Source of the DNA: Verrucomicrobiales bacterium
Lineage (GTDB): Bacteria; Verrucomicrobiota; Verrucomicrobiia; Verrucomicrobiales; DEV007
NCBI GenBank assembly: GCA_029213005.1
Contig: JARGPI010000002.1
Span: 371,108 to 435,107, forward strand
DNA: 64,000 nucleotides
Direction of reading: 5' to 3'
Positions 1-8,621 of this stretch are shown here, piece by piece. How positions within the stretch are numbered: the stretch's first letter is position 1; each line of letters starts with the position of its first letter. The position numbers and the translations under genes are program-made. Below the pieces are notes generated by a model that was given only the letters and a program-made list of their open reading frames with translations, ran no database searches and was not told the origin of the DNA.

Positions 1-171
1 AGTGTTTTGGGTCGATATCCTTATCCTCACGAAAAGCGGGCTGCTGCGTCCGGTCTGAGAGCGCGTAACGATGGTGAAACGCCGCGTTCCGATGAAGAAA
101 AAGAAATAGCAGCGATCGGCGATGTGATCTGGGCGCTGGTCAACACACGCGAGTTTATTTTCGTCCAGTAA
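1..171 (+). CDS. C-terminal end of a DUF1553 (PSD1) protein, partial
   Basis: Frame 1 is open from the window edge to a TAA at 169-171 and encodes 56 residues ending in NTREFIFVQ. This matches the usual C-terminus of DUF1549/DUF1553 proteins, where a phrase of the type 'DLxWALLNTxEFxxNH' closes the chain. It lies 39 bp upstream of a DUF1501 gene on the same strand, the standard pairing in Planctomycetes and Verrucomicrobia, and the two are probably co-transcribed. The rest of the gene, including any cytochrome c motif, lies outside the window. The family is thought to act outside the cytoplasm; its biochemical role is not established. Confidence 0.8.
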   Translation, partial: SVLGRYPYPHEKRAAASGLRARNDGETPRSDEEKEIAAIGDVIWALVNTREFIFVQ

Positions 172-210
172 TCCTACCTTTGTAACCAATTAACTAATTA
201 GAAAACCGAT

Positions 211-1542
211 ATGAAAAATCTCAAAAACGACCTGAATAAGCTCGACGAGCTGAGTCGGAGACAGTTCGTAGCCCGGACCGCCAAAGCAGCCCTGGGAGTC
301 AGCATCCTGCCTGTTGCAGGCACCTCAGCCAAAGTTCTTGCCGCAGGCGGGGGAACGGCGGAACACTGTATTTTCTTTTACATGGCCGGGGGGATGACTC
401 ACATGGATACCTTCGATCCGAAGCCCGGAACCGAGACCGGAGGTAAAACCGCCGGAATTCCGACCGGTGTTCCCGGTGTCGAGTTGGCGGAATTCATGCC
501 TCAACTGGCGAAGCGGTTCAGCGACATCGCTGTGGTTCGCTCCATGACTCAAAAGACCGGAGATCACCGCGGTGGTTCCTACTGGATGCATACCAGCTAC
601 CAGCCACGCGCTACCATTATCCACCCATCGATGGGTCCCTGGGCAGCCAAGCTCCTCGGTAAAAAGCATGAAACACTTCCGGATTCTGTCGTGATCGGTG
701 GCGGTGGTAACCACCCCGGAGCTGGATTCTTCGGCCCGTCGCTGTCTCCGCTTCCGATCGGAGATCCCGATCGCGGTGTCCAGAACTCGGACCTGCCCGA
801 AGGCGTTTCCGACAAACAGTTTGATCGTCGTTACAAGTTGATGAACACCTTCGACGAGACTTTCCGGAGCGAGTTCAAGACTGATGAAGTGACTGCATAC
901 ACTCAGTTCTACGATGAAACGCTCAAGTTGATGTCTTCCGATGATCTTGAAACTTTCAAACTGAGCAACGAAGCAAACTACGATCAGAAAGTCGCCGCTT
1001 ACGGTGATACCCGCGTCGGAAAAGGAGCGATGCTTGCGAAGCGTCTCGTCAGTTCCGGGATCCGTTTTGTCGAAGTTCAAGCCGGTGGCTGGGACATGCA
1101 CAACGACCTGTGGAATGATATTCCAGAGCGCGCCGGTAGCCTCGATATGGCGCTGGCAGCCTTGATTGATGATTTGAAAGCCGAGGGCCTCTTCGAGAAA
1201 ACGCTCATCGTTCTCGGAACCGAATTTGGCCGGACTCCGAAAATCAACGCCAACGGCGGTCGCGATCACCACCCACGGGTATTCTCCGGAATGTTCGCCG
1301 GTGGCGGTATTGCCGGTGGCCAGGCCTATGGTAAATCCGACAAACTCGGAATGGCAGTGGAAGAAGATCCGGTAGATCCCCGCGACTTCAACGCGACCAT
1401 CGCTCACGCTCTCGGGATGGACCTCAACAAAGTCGTCTACTCCTCATCCGGGCGACCTTTCCTTGTAGCCGGTCACAAGCAGGATCGAGCCAGCGGAAAA
1501 GTCGTTTCCGAAGGGAAACCGATCGCTGCTTTATTCGGCTAA
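211..1542 (+). CDS. DUF1501 family exported protein
   Basis: A 443-aa protein. The N-terminus has a Tat-like signal, SRRQFV at residues 16-21, followed by a hydrophobic stretch and an Ala-rich end near residue 45. The body shows DUF1501 landmarks: GGMTHMDTFDPKP near residues 60-72, GGWDMHND near 292, and EFGRTPKINANGGRDHHP near 340-358. DUF1501 belongs to the alkaline-phosphatase-like/sulfatase-like superfamily; its substrate is unknown. It follows a DUF1553 gene by 39 bp and is followed by a palindromic repeat, then a convergent gene. No Shine-Dalgarno sequence is evident before the ATG. A 360-aa open frame on the opposite strand (325-1407) is a shadow of this gene. Confidence 0.93.
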   Translation: MKNLKNDLNKLDELSRRQFVARTAKAALGVSILPVAGTSAKVLAAGGGTAEHCIFFYMAGGMTHMDTFDPKPGTETGGKTAGIPTGVPGVELAEFMPQLAKRFSDIAVVRSMTQKTGDHRGGSYWMHTSYQPRATIIHPSMGPWAAKLLGKKHETLPDSVVIGGGGNHPGAGFFGPSLSPLPIGDPDRGVQNSDLPEGVSDKQFDRRYKLMNTFDETFRSEFKTDEVTAYTQFYDETLKLMSSDDLETFKLSNEANYDQKVAAYGDTRVGKGAMLAKRLVSSGIRFVEVQAGGWDMHNDLWNDIPERAGSLDMALAALIDDLKAEGLFEKTLIVLGTEFGRTPKINANGGRDHHPRVFSGMFAGGGIAGGQAYGKSDKLGMAVEEDPVDPRDFNATIAHALGMDLNKVVYSSSGRPFLVAGHKQDRASGKVVSEGKPIAALFG

Positions 1543-1562
1543 ACCGACCTCGAAAACTCATT

Positions 1563-1599
1563 TTGTACAGGGTACAGTCTCGCATTGTACCCTGTACAG
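1563..1599. repeat. GTACCCTGTAC-family palindromic element, copy 1
   Basis: Perfect 13-bp inverted arms TGTACAGGGTACA (1564-1576) and TGTACCCTGTACA (1586-1598) are separated by 9 nt. It lies in the 103-bp gap between two convergent genes. There is no T-tract after the stem, so it is not a classical intrinsic terminator, although it could still stop transcription. The same arm sequence recurs at 14017, 36362, 51996 and 59564. Confidence 0.85.
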
Positions 1600-1645
1600 T
1601 CCTCCTCTGCGAGAGCGTCTCCGCCGCTAAGGCTACACTTTTCGA

Positions 1646-3016
1646 CTACGGCTTCTCCATTCCCAGCCCGACCTTGATCAGCTTGGTAAAATAGGCACCT
1701 CCACCCGGCCCGAGAAAGTTCATTCGGGTCTCATACGCTCCGTTGTCGTAAATCTCAGGCGGAAGCACATAGCCGATGTAGTCGCCATTGAACGCAGTCG
1801 GAGTGACCTCTATACCATGGTCCTTCGCCTCTTCCCGCAAAGGCGCCGACAGCAGTGCCGAATACTCGACCGGCAAACCCACCAGCCTCCGGTTATCGAG
1901 ATGCACAAAATGAATCGGAGCGGTATCGGCATGGAGTCTTTTGGCGAGCCATTGCGAAACCCGGATATCCCCGGAGACCCGAATCTGGAACTTGGGCAAC
2001 GGCACTGTCCTCCGGGCCGATCCTAAAGCGATGTCTGCTTTCCATTGAGCGGTTTGCAGCTCCGGGAGCAGTTTTCCCGCCAGTCCGACGCCAATGTTCC
2101 GCGCCCGGTCTTCTTTCTGGCCATCCCCAACCGGAGACTGGCTCCCGACCGAGGCGGATCCAAAAGCGGCGAAAGCCACGGCCTCTTTCTCCATTTCCCG
2201 CACAAAAAAGCCGGGGTAATCGGCGTGGAAAGACATTTGATCCGATCCCATGCAGGTTACGTGAGCACCAAAAAAGGCAAATACCCCGATCTGTCCCGAG
2301 TCGGAAAGTCTCACCGCCAGCGCCTCTAAAACCGGATCGGTCGAACCTCCTTTTACGGTGCGATTTCGCAAATATTCCGGAGCACTTGTTTCGAGCCAAC
2401 TCCATTCAGCCGGAGCTGCGGCATCTCTCGCTGCTATGATTGTGCGACTCAAATCCTGAGCCAATGTTGCGACCCGTTGGGGTTCGAAAGGGCCGCATAC
2501 CGATTCTTCGATCAGATTTGGTCCCCAGCCTCCGGGACCGCAGTGCGTGTGAGTGGCGGTGAAGTAAATCGATTCCGGAGCGATTCCCGCGTCTGCGCAG
2601 TTTTCGAGCACGGCTTCGGCTACTCCGGCGTGAACCAAAAGGATATCTGCCGTCACGATGGAAACCTCAGCGGTGCCATTTCGCAAGAACAGGGCTTTTG
2701 CAAAGAGGCGCTCACCTCCACCGGTTGATGGCGCTCCTTGCCGCGCTCCGTAACCCGCCAGCGGCATGCCGGCCCCGGTCGTTAACGGAAGCGCTGCCCA
2801 GCCCGATTCGAGAGGGGATGACTTCAGGTCAGACAAATCATTATAAATGGTTTTTGCGATCTGAACCGCGTCGTCCACGGGATCTATTGTCGACCAGTCT
2901 GCGCGATCGACGGGACGCAGGGTCGCCAGCGGTATCACCACCAGGAGTCCGAATACACCGGCGGACAGTCTGGCGGCCCAGCGACGAAATTTTCCAGATT
3001 GGATTTTCGGGTTCAT
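1646..3016 (-). CDS. Neutral/alkaline ceramidase-like protein
   Basis: A 456-aa protein with one N-terminal hydrophobic segment (about residues 16-33) that should act as a signal anchor. It resembles the N-terminal catalytic domain of neutral/alkaline non-lysosomal ceramidases. Landmarks are an AGYGAR-type motif near residue 88, SIVTADILLVH near 118-128, the metal-site signature ATHTHCGPGGWG near 153-164, and a second histidine region AHVTCMG near 252. Family members hydrolyse the amide bond of ceramide with a zinc centre. The Ig-like C-terminal domain of full ceramidases is absent, so other amide or ester substrates are possible. It converges on the DUF1501 gene; its start is the ATG at 3014-3016. 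Confidence 0.8.
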   Translation of the reverse strand: MNPKIQSGKFRRWAARLSAGVFGLLVVIPLATLRPVDRADWSTIDPVDDAVQIAKTIYNDLSDLKSSPLESGWAALPLTTGAGMPLAGYGARQGAPSTGGGERLFAKALFLRNGTAEVSIVTADILLVHAGVAEAVLENCADAGIAPESIYFTATHTHCGPGGWGPNLIEESVCGPFEPQRVATLAQDLSRTIIAARDAAAPAEWSWLETSAPEYLRNRTVKGGSTDPVLEALAVRLSDSGQIGVFAFFGAHVTCMGSDQMSFHADYPGFFVREMEKEAVAFAAFGSASVGSQSPVGDGQKEDRARNIGVGLAGKLLPELQTAQWKADIALGSARRTVPLPKFQIRVSGDIRVSQWLAKRLHADTAPIHFVHLDNRRLVGLPVEYSALLSAPLREEAKDHGIEVTPTAFNGDYIGYVLPPEIYDNGAYETRMNFLGPGGGAYFTKLIKVGLGMEKP

Positions 3017-3083
3017 CTCCTCGGATTTCGCGCTTACCTTTAAGCGGCCCTCACCGTATGGTTTGATGGTTGGAATTCAATCA

Positions 3084-3932
3084 ATGAAAGTCGGTGTAGC
3101 ATTAGGAGGAGGCGGGGTCCGCGGTTTGACCCATGCGATGGCGCTCGAGGTGATCGAATCGTGCGGCATCACCCCGCATATGATTTCCGGAACCAGTATG
3201 GGGGCAATCATCGGAGCGCTCTTTGCCTCCGGCATCTCGGGAAAAGAGATTCGTGAAGGGATCGAAAAAAATGTGATCCCCGATGCCGAGCGGGTCTGGG
3301 GACTCAGCGGGCGCCGCCGGGAGATGCTGCGGTGGCTTTCGTTTGCGCGTCCTTCCCTGTCGAAAAGCGGGATGATTCACGCCGGGGGACTGCTCAACTG
3401 GCTGATGAAGGATATCGAGGTGGAGACTTTTGAGGAACTCCAGATCCCGCTTCAAATCATGGCGACCGACTTTCACTCCGGAGAGCCTCACGTGTTTTCG
3501 AAAGGTCCATTGCTACCTGCGATCCAGGCCAGTATGGCGATTCCCGGCATTTTTGTGCCGGTGGAGCACAATGGCCGGATCCTCGTCGACGGCGGTCTCG
3601 TGGACAACGTTCCCTACGACCTCCTCGAGGCGGATTGCGACTTTACGATTGCCATCGACGTTTCGCCGACCCGGGATCCTGACTCAGTGGAAGTCCCGAA
3701 TCTGCTCACCGCCACGATCGGAATGTTTGATATTCTGGTCGATGAAGCGACCCGCCTGAGATTGCTGCAGGATCCGCCGGATATCTACATTCGCCCCGTG
3801 ATTGAAGGGATCAGAATCTTCGATTTTGAGAAAATCGGCAGTCTCTTCGAGCAGGTGCAACCCGCGATGGATCAATTGAGAACTCAAATCGAGCTGGCTT
3901 TGAAAAAGCAGGCGGAAAGCGAATCACTTTGA
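3084..3932 (+). CDS. Patatin-like phospholipase
   Basis: About 282 residues, close to the RssA/YlbK type of bacterial patatins. It has the glycine-rich oxyanion loop GGGGVRGL right after the start, the nucleophile elbow GTSMG (GxSxG) near residue 40, and the catalytic dyad Asp in DGGLVDN near residue 175. It probably hydrolyses acyl esters of membrane lipids. I take the ATG at 3084 because the family core starts there; upstream in-frame alternatives at 3063 (TTG) and 3066 (ATG) add six or seven residues. Its last bases overlap the start of the MtfA-like gene by 4 bp, so the two are translationally coupled. Confidence 0.9.
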   Translation: MKVGVALGGGGVRGLTHAMALEVIESCGITPHMISGTSMGAIIGALFASGISGKEIREGIEKNVIPDAERVWGLSGRRREMLRWLSFARPSLSKSGMIHAGGLLNWLMKDIEVETFEELQIPLQIMATDFHSGEPHVFSKGPLLPAIQASMAIPGIFVPVEHNGRILVDGGLVDNVPYDLLEADCDFTIAIDVSPTRDPDSVEVPNLLTATIGMFDILVDEATRLRLLQDPPDIYIRPVIEGIRIFDFEKIGSLFEQVQPAMDQLRTQIELALKKQAESESL

Positions 3933-4759
3933 CTGCAGTTTACTTATTTCTTGGCGGGTTACTGGTCGTAGCCATCGCTCTGGGAGCAAAAACGTTCCTC
4001 AATTTGCATCGGCGCCGCAAGTTGCTCGTTGCGCCGCCTGATCCGGCGTGGGAGAAGATTCTCAAAAAGCGTTTTCCGACCTTTTTTGATCTTCCCGAGG
4101 ATATCCGCCATCGGCTCACAGGAATCATGCAGGTTTTTATTCACGAAAAACGCTTCGAAGCCTGCGGTGGACTTCGTGAAGTTACCGAGGAAATGCGGGT
4201 TTTAATCGCCGTTCAAGCGTGCCTTTTGTTGGTGGGAATTGAAAAACACGGATTTTTCCCGCGACTAAGGTCGATCCTGATCTACCCGGATGCCTATCGC
4301 GACCGGAGGCGGCGTACTTTCGATATTCAGACCGAAAATAACGATGTGAGGCTCGGTGAGTCCTGGAACTCCGGTTCGGTAGTTCTTGCCTGGAGGAGCG
4401 TCGTCGACGGCGCAAAGGGCGAAGATGACGGAATCAATGTCGTTTTCCATGAATTTGCTCATCAGCTTGATCAATTGGATCACGCCGCTGACGGAGCCCC
4501 GCCGCTCTCAAACCGGGGTGATTACCAGGCCTGGGCCCGGATATTTCACCGCGAATATGAGGCGCTTGTTGAAGCCGCTCAAAACCCCGCGTCAGATCCG
4601 CTTTTCGATACCTACGGTGCCGAAAATCCCGCGGAATTTTTTGCGGTGGCTACCGAATCCTTTTTCGAGATGCCGCGGGAAGTGAAAGAGGAGCATCCTG
4701 AATTGTATGAGCAGTTATCCATTTACTACGGCATCGACCCGACCGTCTGGAAGGGGTGA
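3929..4759 (+). CDS. mtfA: MtfA-type zinc peptidase (M90)
   Basis: A 276-aa protein with an N-terminal membrane helix (residues 3-20) and the M90 zinc motif HEFAHQLD near residues 178-185, with a downstream Glu in the segment NPAEFFAVATESFFE. E. coli MtfA is a soluble peptidase that binds the repressor Mlc and affects glucose PTS control; this version carries an added membrane anchor, as many bacterial relatives do. It starts with TTG inside an ATTGA overlap with the patatin stop codon. Its substrate here is unknown. Confidence 0.88.
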   Translation: MTAVYLFLGGLLVVAIALGAKTFLNLHRRRKLLVAPPDPAWEKILKKRFPTFFDLPEDIRHRLTGIMQVFIHEKRFEACGGLREVTEEMRVLIAVQACLLLVGIEKHGFFPRLRSILIYPDAYRDRRRRTFDIQTENNDVRLGESWNSGSVVLAWRSVVDGAKGEDDGINVVFHEFAHQLDQLDHAADGAPPLSNRGDYQAWARIFHREYEALVEAAQNPASDPLFDTYGAENPAEFFAVATESFFEMPREVKEEHPELYEQLSIYYGIDPTVWKG

Positions 4760-4762
4760 GTG

Positions 4763-5617
4763 TTACTTGCGGGATTTGGCGGGGTAAACTCCGAAGGCGA
4801 TGCCTCCCAATATCAAAGCTGAGGCGATCCAAAAGCGCAGATCCGGCACCTCGGCCAATAGTAATAACCCGCCCAATGCGGCGATCATCGGAACACTAAG
4901 TTGGGAAAGCGCAGCGACGGAGGCAGGAATCCGGGGAACCACCCGATACCAAAGTGCGTAACCGAGGCTTGAAGTGATGCCACCGGATATCAAAGCGGGC
5001 CAAACTCCCCAGCTCTCGCCGCGGCCCCATCCGCCTTCGACCAGCAACCAAAGGGCTGCTAAGGGAGTTGAAAACGCAAAGTTCAGCGCCGTTGCAACGA
5101 TCGGATCGCCGGCCCGCCGACCATTCAACGAATAGAGTCCCCATCCGATACCTGCCATCGCCATCAATGCGAAGCCGACTGAATCTAGCCTTGCTGTTCC
5201 CGCTTCAGGCAGCAGTAAAACGGTTAAACCGGTCATCGCGAGTCCCGTGCCGATCCATCGGAAGGCTCCAATTTTCTCCCGGGTGATAACCGCTCCTCCA
5301 AACATTGTTATCTGGACCATCGCGAACAGGACCAGAGCGCCGGCTCCGGCATCGATTCTTCCCGAGGCGATTGAAAAGCCGAAAATATAAAGGCTGAGCG
5401 CCGCGACGCCCGCCAGGAGAGCTCCGCGCTTCATCTTCAGTGCAGAAGGGCCTTTTAGAATCACGACCAGCGCAATTAGAACCGCTGCCCCGCTCGCCAG
5501 TCGGATCGTCCCGACACTGGCCGGGCTCCAACCCGCTCCGAATACCGCCATTCGATTCAAGACTGTATTGGCGGCGAAGGCGATCATCACGACGATGGTT
5601 AAAACCAACAGCTTCAT
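4763..5617 (-). CDS. EamA/DMT-family transporter
   Basis: A 284-aa protein with about ten hydrophobic helices arranged as two EamA repeats (roughly 1-135 and 145-280), the normal length for drug/metabolite transporters of the RhaT/YdcZ type. The N-terminus (VLTIVVMIAFAANTVLNRMA) fits the first repeat, and the second ends with a short basic tail, PAKSRK. The substrate cannot be deduced; candidates are amino acids or other small metabolites. It converges on mtfA with 3 bp between stop codons and is transcribed away from the PcfJ-like gene. Confidence 0.87.
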   Translation of the reverse strand: MKLLVLTIVVMIAFAANTVLNRMAVFGAGWSPASVGTIRLASGAAVLIALVVILKGPSALKMKRGALLAGVAALSLYIFGFSIASGRIDAGAGALVLFAMVQITMFGGAVITREKIGAFRWIGTGLAMTGLTVLLLPEAGTARLDSVGFALMAMAGIGWGLYSLNGRRAGDPIVATALNFAFSTPLAALWLLVEGGWGRGESWGVWPALISGGITSSLGYALWYRVVPRIPASVAALSQLSVPMIAALGGLLLLAEVPDLRFWIASALILGGIAFGVYPAKSRK

Positions 5618-5739
5618 TCGTCTCTCAATCCGACCTGCCCGTCAATCTGGCAACCGGAGTTTTGGTAATCATGTTCTTGTATTGCTCCCCTGTGGAGTGA
5701 CAATGGTTTGGTTGGTACTAACATGCCCCATAGATTCTC

Positions 5740-7311
5740 ATGAAATCTGGTGGAAAACAGAAATCCTCCCGGCGCGGATGGGGGCGGCGAAAATCAGACT
5801 CCTTTCGCAAACGGCGCTCGAAATATTTACCTTCCGATGAAGAAGAGCAAATTGCCGCGAAAATTGACGGAGTTGATTTTGCCAATTTAGTCCCCCGGGA
5901 ATGTTTTGATGACTGGTCTGATTCATTCTGGCTAGGGGAGCCTTGCGATTGGTTGAGGATTCAGGTAGAACGTTTTCGAACCGATTCGGTTGGGCTGCCT
6001 GCGGAAGTATTGGAATCGATTGACATTTCGGCTCAGCAGGCTGGCGATCCCGAAGACGGGGGCATTCAGTGTGTCACCACTGGCCAGCCCGATCCGGTCA
6101 ATGCTCTGGATTTGATTGAGGAGTTTATCCAGCTTTTCTATTTATGGGGAGGATTTGATCACGACCACTTTAAACTCGACTATCTGTATGAGGTTTATGG
6201 GCGAAGAAATTTCGATCAGTTGACATATTTTTCACACACGGAAATTGAAGCTTTTCGGCGATTCGCTCAAGAGCATCCGACGGAGCGAGCGCTGTTTCCG
6301 ATTATAGTTTTCGGAGACTTCTGGATCCGTCCGATGGAAAATTGGCAGCCACCATCAGACGGCTCGCCGGAGGTGGTCGTGAAATCATTAGTTGATCATC
6401 TGTTTGTGATTTATCACCCACCAACGCCGCTCTATCGGATTTGGTCGGAAATCCCCAACGAATCATCTCTTCTGGCCAAATATTTTGTCTGGTTTATTCT
6501 ATTGGCCCAGGGATGTAGCGTCAGGAAAGCGACAGACTGCTTTGGGTGGTCGTTTTCCAAGTCTTTTGTCCATCATCTATCTCTGATACCCGGAAATGTT
6601 CCGGTGGTCGATTTTGATTTGTTTTTGGAATTGCTCCGGCGTGGCGCTTCGCTGGAGCCTGCGATCTTGATTTTGGATATGGTGCCATCCTGGATGACGT
6701 ATCGTATTAGGAATAACCGACCCGGAGCCAGTGATAATCTGTCGCAATTCTGGTATTCTTTTGTGTCCTGGATGGGGGAGCATTACAACGAGATAGCTCC
6801 TTTAGAGGCTTCAGATATTTTTTTCTACGGCTACCATCGCTATACAGAGTGCGAACGGCGCAATACCAAACTCTTCAGTTTTCAGGGCCGATCGGCTCGA
6901 AGGGTTTGTGCATCGACTCAGGAACACATGGATCGGGGGGCAGAGTTGGTCAGAAAGCGGAATCTGGAGGAGGAAAAAGATTTTCAGAAAAAATGGGCCC
7001 TCCAAGGTTGGGAGAATAACTGGGAGTTCGATGACAATGAGTGGATGATCGTCGAGTTGAATAATCGTGCTGCTCTGACGGAGGAGGGTATGAAAATGCG
7101 TCATTGTGACGGGAGCTATTATGCAGGGTGCCGGGCTGGGCGGATCGCAATTGTGTCGCTGCGTTGCGGAGACAGACGAATATTAACGATCGAAATATCA
7201 CTTGCCGATCCGAGAATTGTGCAGGCGCGCGGGCGATACAATCGTCCCATGAAAACCTCCGAAAAAGACGCGCTGAGACCCTGGTTGGAAAAATTTGGGA
7301 TTCATCTCTAA
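5740..7311 (+). CDS. PcfJ-like domain protein
   Basis: A 523-aa protein with a very basic N-terminus (residues 1-28, many Lys/Arg), a long middle region of no recognised family, and a C-terminal PcfJ-like module. The diagnostic parts are MRHCDGSYYAGCRAGR near 450-465, SLRCGDRRILTIEISL near 470-485, and the closing QARGRYNRPM. PcfJ was named from the Enterococcus conjugative plasmid pCF10 and its biochemical role is unknown. Here no conjugation genes are nearby: the gene stands alone between a transporter and the ribosomal cluster. Its composition looks lower in G+C than its neighbours, which fits horizontal arrival. Confidence 0.72.
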   Translation: MKSGGKQKSSRRGWGRRKSDSFRKRRSKYLPSDEEEQIAAKIDGVDFANLVPRECFDDWSDSFWLGEPCDWLRIQVERFRTDSVGLPAEVLESIDISAQQAGDPEDGGIQCVTTGQPDPVNALDLIEEFIQLFYLWGGFDHDHFKLDYLYEVYGRRNFDQLTYFSHTEIEAFRRFAQEHPTERALFPIIVFGDFWIRPMENWQPPSDGSPEVVVKSLVDHLFVIYHPPTPLYRIWSEIPNESSLLAKYFVWFILLAQGCSVRKATDCFGWSFSKSFVHHLSLIPGNVPVVDFDLFLELLRRGASLEPAILILDMVPSWMTYRIRNNRPGASDNLSQFWYSFVSWMGEHYNEIAPLEASDIFFYGYHRYTECERRNTKLFSFQGRSARRVCASTQEHMDRGAELVRKRNLEEEKDFQKKWALQGWENNWEFDDNEWMIVELNNRAALTEEGMKMRHCDGSYYAGCRAGRIAIVSLRCGDRRILTIEISLADPRIVQARGRYNRPMKTSEKDALRPWLEKFGIHL

Positions 7312-7488
7312 ATCCACCCTCCAAATTCCGGGAGATGGCGAACTCTCCTCAGGTCTTACCGCCCCAAGCCCTTCCACGGGGTGTTTGATTTACACCGGAG
7401 ATGGTTAAATTCCATAATGTCTGAATTAATTTATCCGGTGAGTTTTCGGTCTTCGGGATAGAAAAAATAAAATTTTAGACTTTCCCAC

Positions 7489-7516
7489 TTGCGAACTCAA
7501 ACCAACCCATTATATT
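7489..7516 (+). promoter_or_regulatory. Putative sigma-70 promoter of the str-S10 cluster
   Basis: TTGCGA (7489-7494) and TATATT (7511-7516) are separated by 16 nt, about 140 bp upstream of rpsL in a 343-bp gap that holds no gene. It is the best -35/-10 pair I can see in the gap. An A/T-rich stretch just upstream (7460-7477) could serve as an UP element, as expected for a strong ribosomal promoter. Confidence 0.45.
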
Positions 7517-7592
7517 CGCGCCCCTTCAAAGTTCCGGCACCGGCTTTGTGGGCCTGAATTCGCTCACTCATTTTGCGATTCCGGAATTAACC

Positions 7593-7611
7593 TTTGGTCA
7601 CGAAGACCAAA
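7593..7611 (+). promoter_or_regulatory. Stem-loop in the rpsL leader
   Basis: TTTGGTC (7593-7599) pairs with GACCAAA (7605-7611) around a 5-nt loop, 43 nt before the rpsL start. No T-run follows, so it is not a terminator. It may be a translational control element, since S12/S7/EF-G operons are often autoregulated at the mRNA level, but no similarity to a known leader was recognised. Confidence 0.35.
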
Positions 7612-7654
7612 ATAAGGATGTCATAATAAAAATTTTAACGCAAACGGAAACGTT

Positions 7655-8029
7655 ATGCCCACTATTAACCAACTCGTTCGTAAAGGTAGATCCAATAAGC
7701 CTTTCAAATCAAAATCACCTGCTCTGGACAAATGTCCTCAGCGTCGTGGAGTTTGTTTGCAGGTTTACACCAGAACACCTAAGAAGCCTAACTCAGCGCT
7801 TCGTAAGGTTGCCAAGGTTCGCCTCACGAATGGACAGGAAGTGATCGCCTATATCGGCGGTGAAGGTCATAACCTCCAGGAGCACTCCATCGTTCTTGTA
7901 AGAGGCGGTCGTGTGAAGGACTTGCCGGGTGTTCGTTACCACGTTGTTCGTGGTGCGCTCGATACACTTGGTGTTGATGGTCGGAAACAGGCCCGCTCCA
8001 AGTATGGTGCAAAACGACCGAAAGGCTAA
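7655..8029 (+). CDS. rpsL: 30S ribosomal protein S12
   Basis: 124 aa, full length for S12. The decoding-centre loop [10 protein letters not shown] (residues 43-52) is intact with both lysines of the streptomycin region, and [13 protein letters not shown] near residue 90 is the second conserved loop. It is the first gene of the ribosomal cluster; rpoB/rpoC, which often precede it, are not present. It is preceded by a 343-bp gap with a likely promoter and stem-loop. The ATG has no clear Shine-Dalgarno. Confidence 0.98.
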   Translation: MPTINQLVRKGRSNKPFKSKSPALDKCPQRRGVCLQVYTRTPKKPNSALRKVAKVRLTNGQEVIAYIGGEGHNLQEHSIVLVRGGRVKDLPGVRYHVVRGALDTLGVDGRKQARSKYGAKRPKG

Positions 8030-8098
8030 AGGTAGTCCATCGACTATCCTACAGCTTCTCGGCGATACGAATGTTACAGAACTTACTGAAATAATCCT

Positions 8099-8572
8099 AT
8101 GTCCCGTAGAAAAAGAGTCTACTCAAAGCCTGAGAAACATGATCCTCGCTATGACAGCCTTCTGGTTGCCAAGCTGATATCCAAGGTCATGTCTCAGGGT
8201 AAGAAAGCCCTGGCAGAACGTATCGTCTATGCGGCGATTGAGCGTGCTAACGAAGGTGGTGAATCAGTTGATCCTCTTGAGGTTCTTCACCGCGCTATCG
8301 AAAACGCCAAGCCACGGGTTGAAGTGAAAAGCCGTCGAGTTGGTGGTGCAACCTATCAGGTTCCACTCGAAGTCTCGCTTGATCGTCAGGAATCTCTGGC
8401 AATGCGCTGGATCGTCACAAGTGCTCGTAAGCGCCGTGGTACTCCAATGCACGTTGCTCTTTCCAACGAGATCAAGGATGCAGCTACCAATCAGGGTGCT
8501 GTGATCCGTAAGCGGGACGAAACCCACAAGATGGCTCAGGCCAACCGTGCCTTTGCTCACTTCCGCTGGTAA
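8099..8572 (+). CDS. rpsG: 30S ribosomal protein S7
   Basis: 157 aa, normal length. The N-terminal RRKR, the core GQKK-like SQGKKALAERIVY and the beta-hairpin region GGATYQVP are all recognisable, ending in the conserved ANRAFAHFRW. S7 nucleates assembly of the 30S head. It follows rpsL by 69 bp and precedes fusA by 49 bp, the standard str order. Confidence 0.98.
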   Translation: MSRRKRVYSKPEKHDPRYDSLLVAKLISKVMSQGKKALAERIVYAAIERANEGGESVDPLEVLHRAIENAKPRVEVKSRRVGGATYQVPLEVSLDRQESLAMRWIVTSARKRRGTPMHVALSNEIKDAATNQGAVIRKRDETHKMAQANRAFAHFRW

Positions 8573-8621
8573 TCGCCAGTTGTACTCTCTTATCTGCCTA
8601 GTTTTGTAGCGTTCTTTTTCG

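Noticed and set aside
325..1407. A 360-aa open frame on the minus strand
   Set aside because: It lies wholly antisense to the well-supported DUF1501 gene and its translation has no domain or natural composition.
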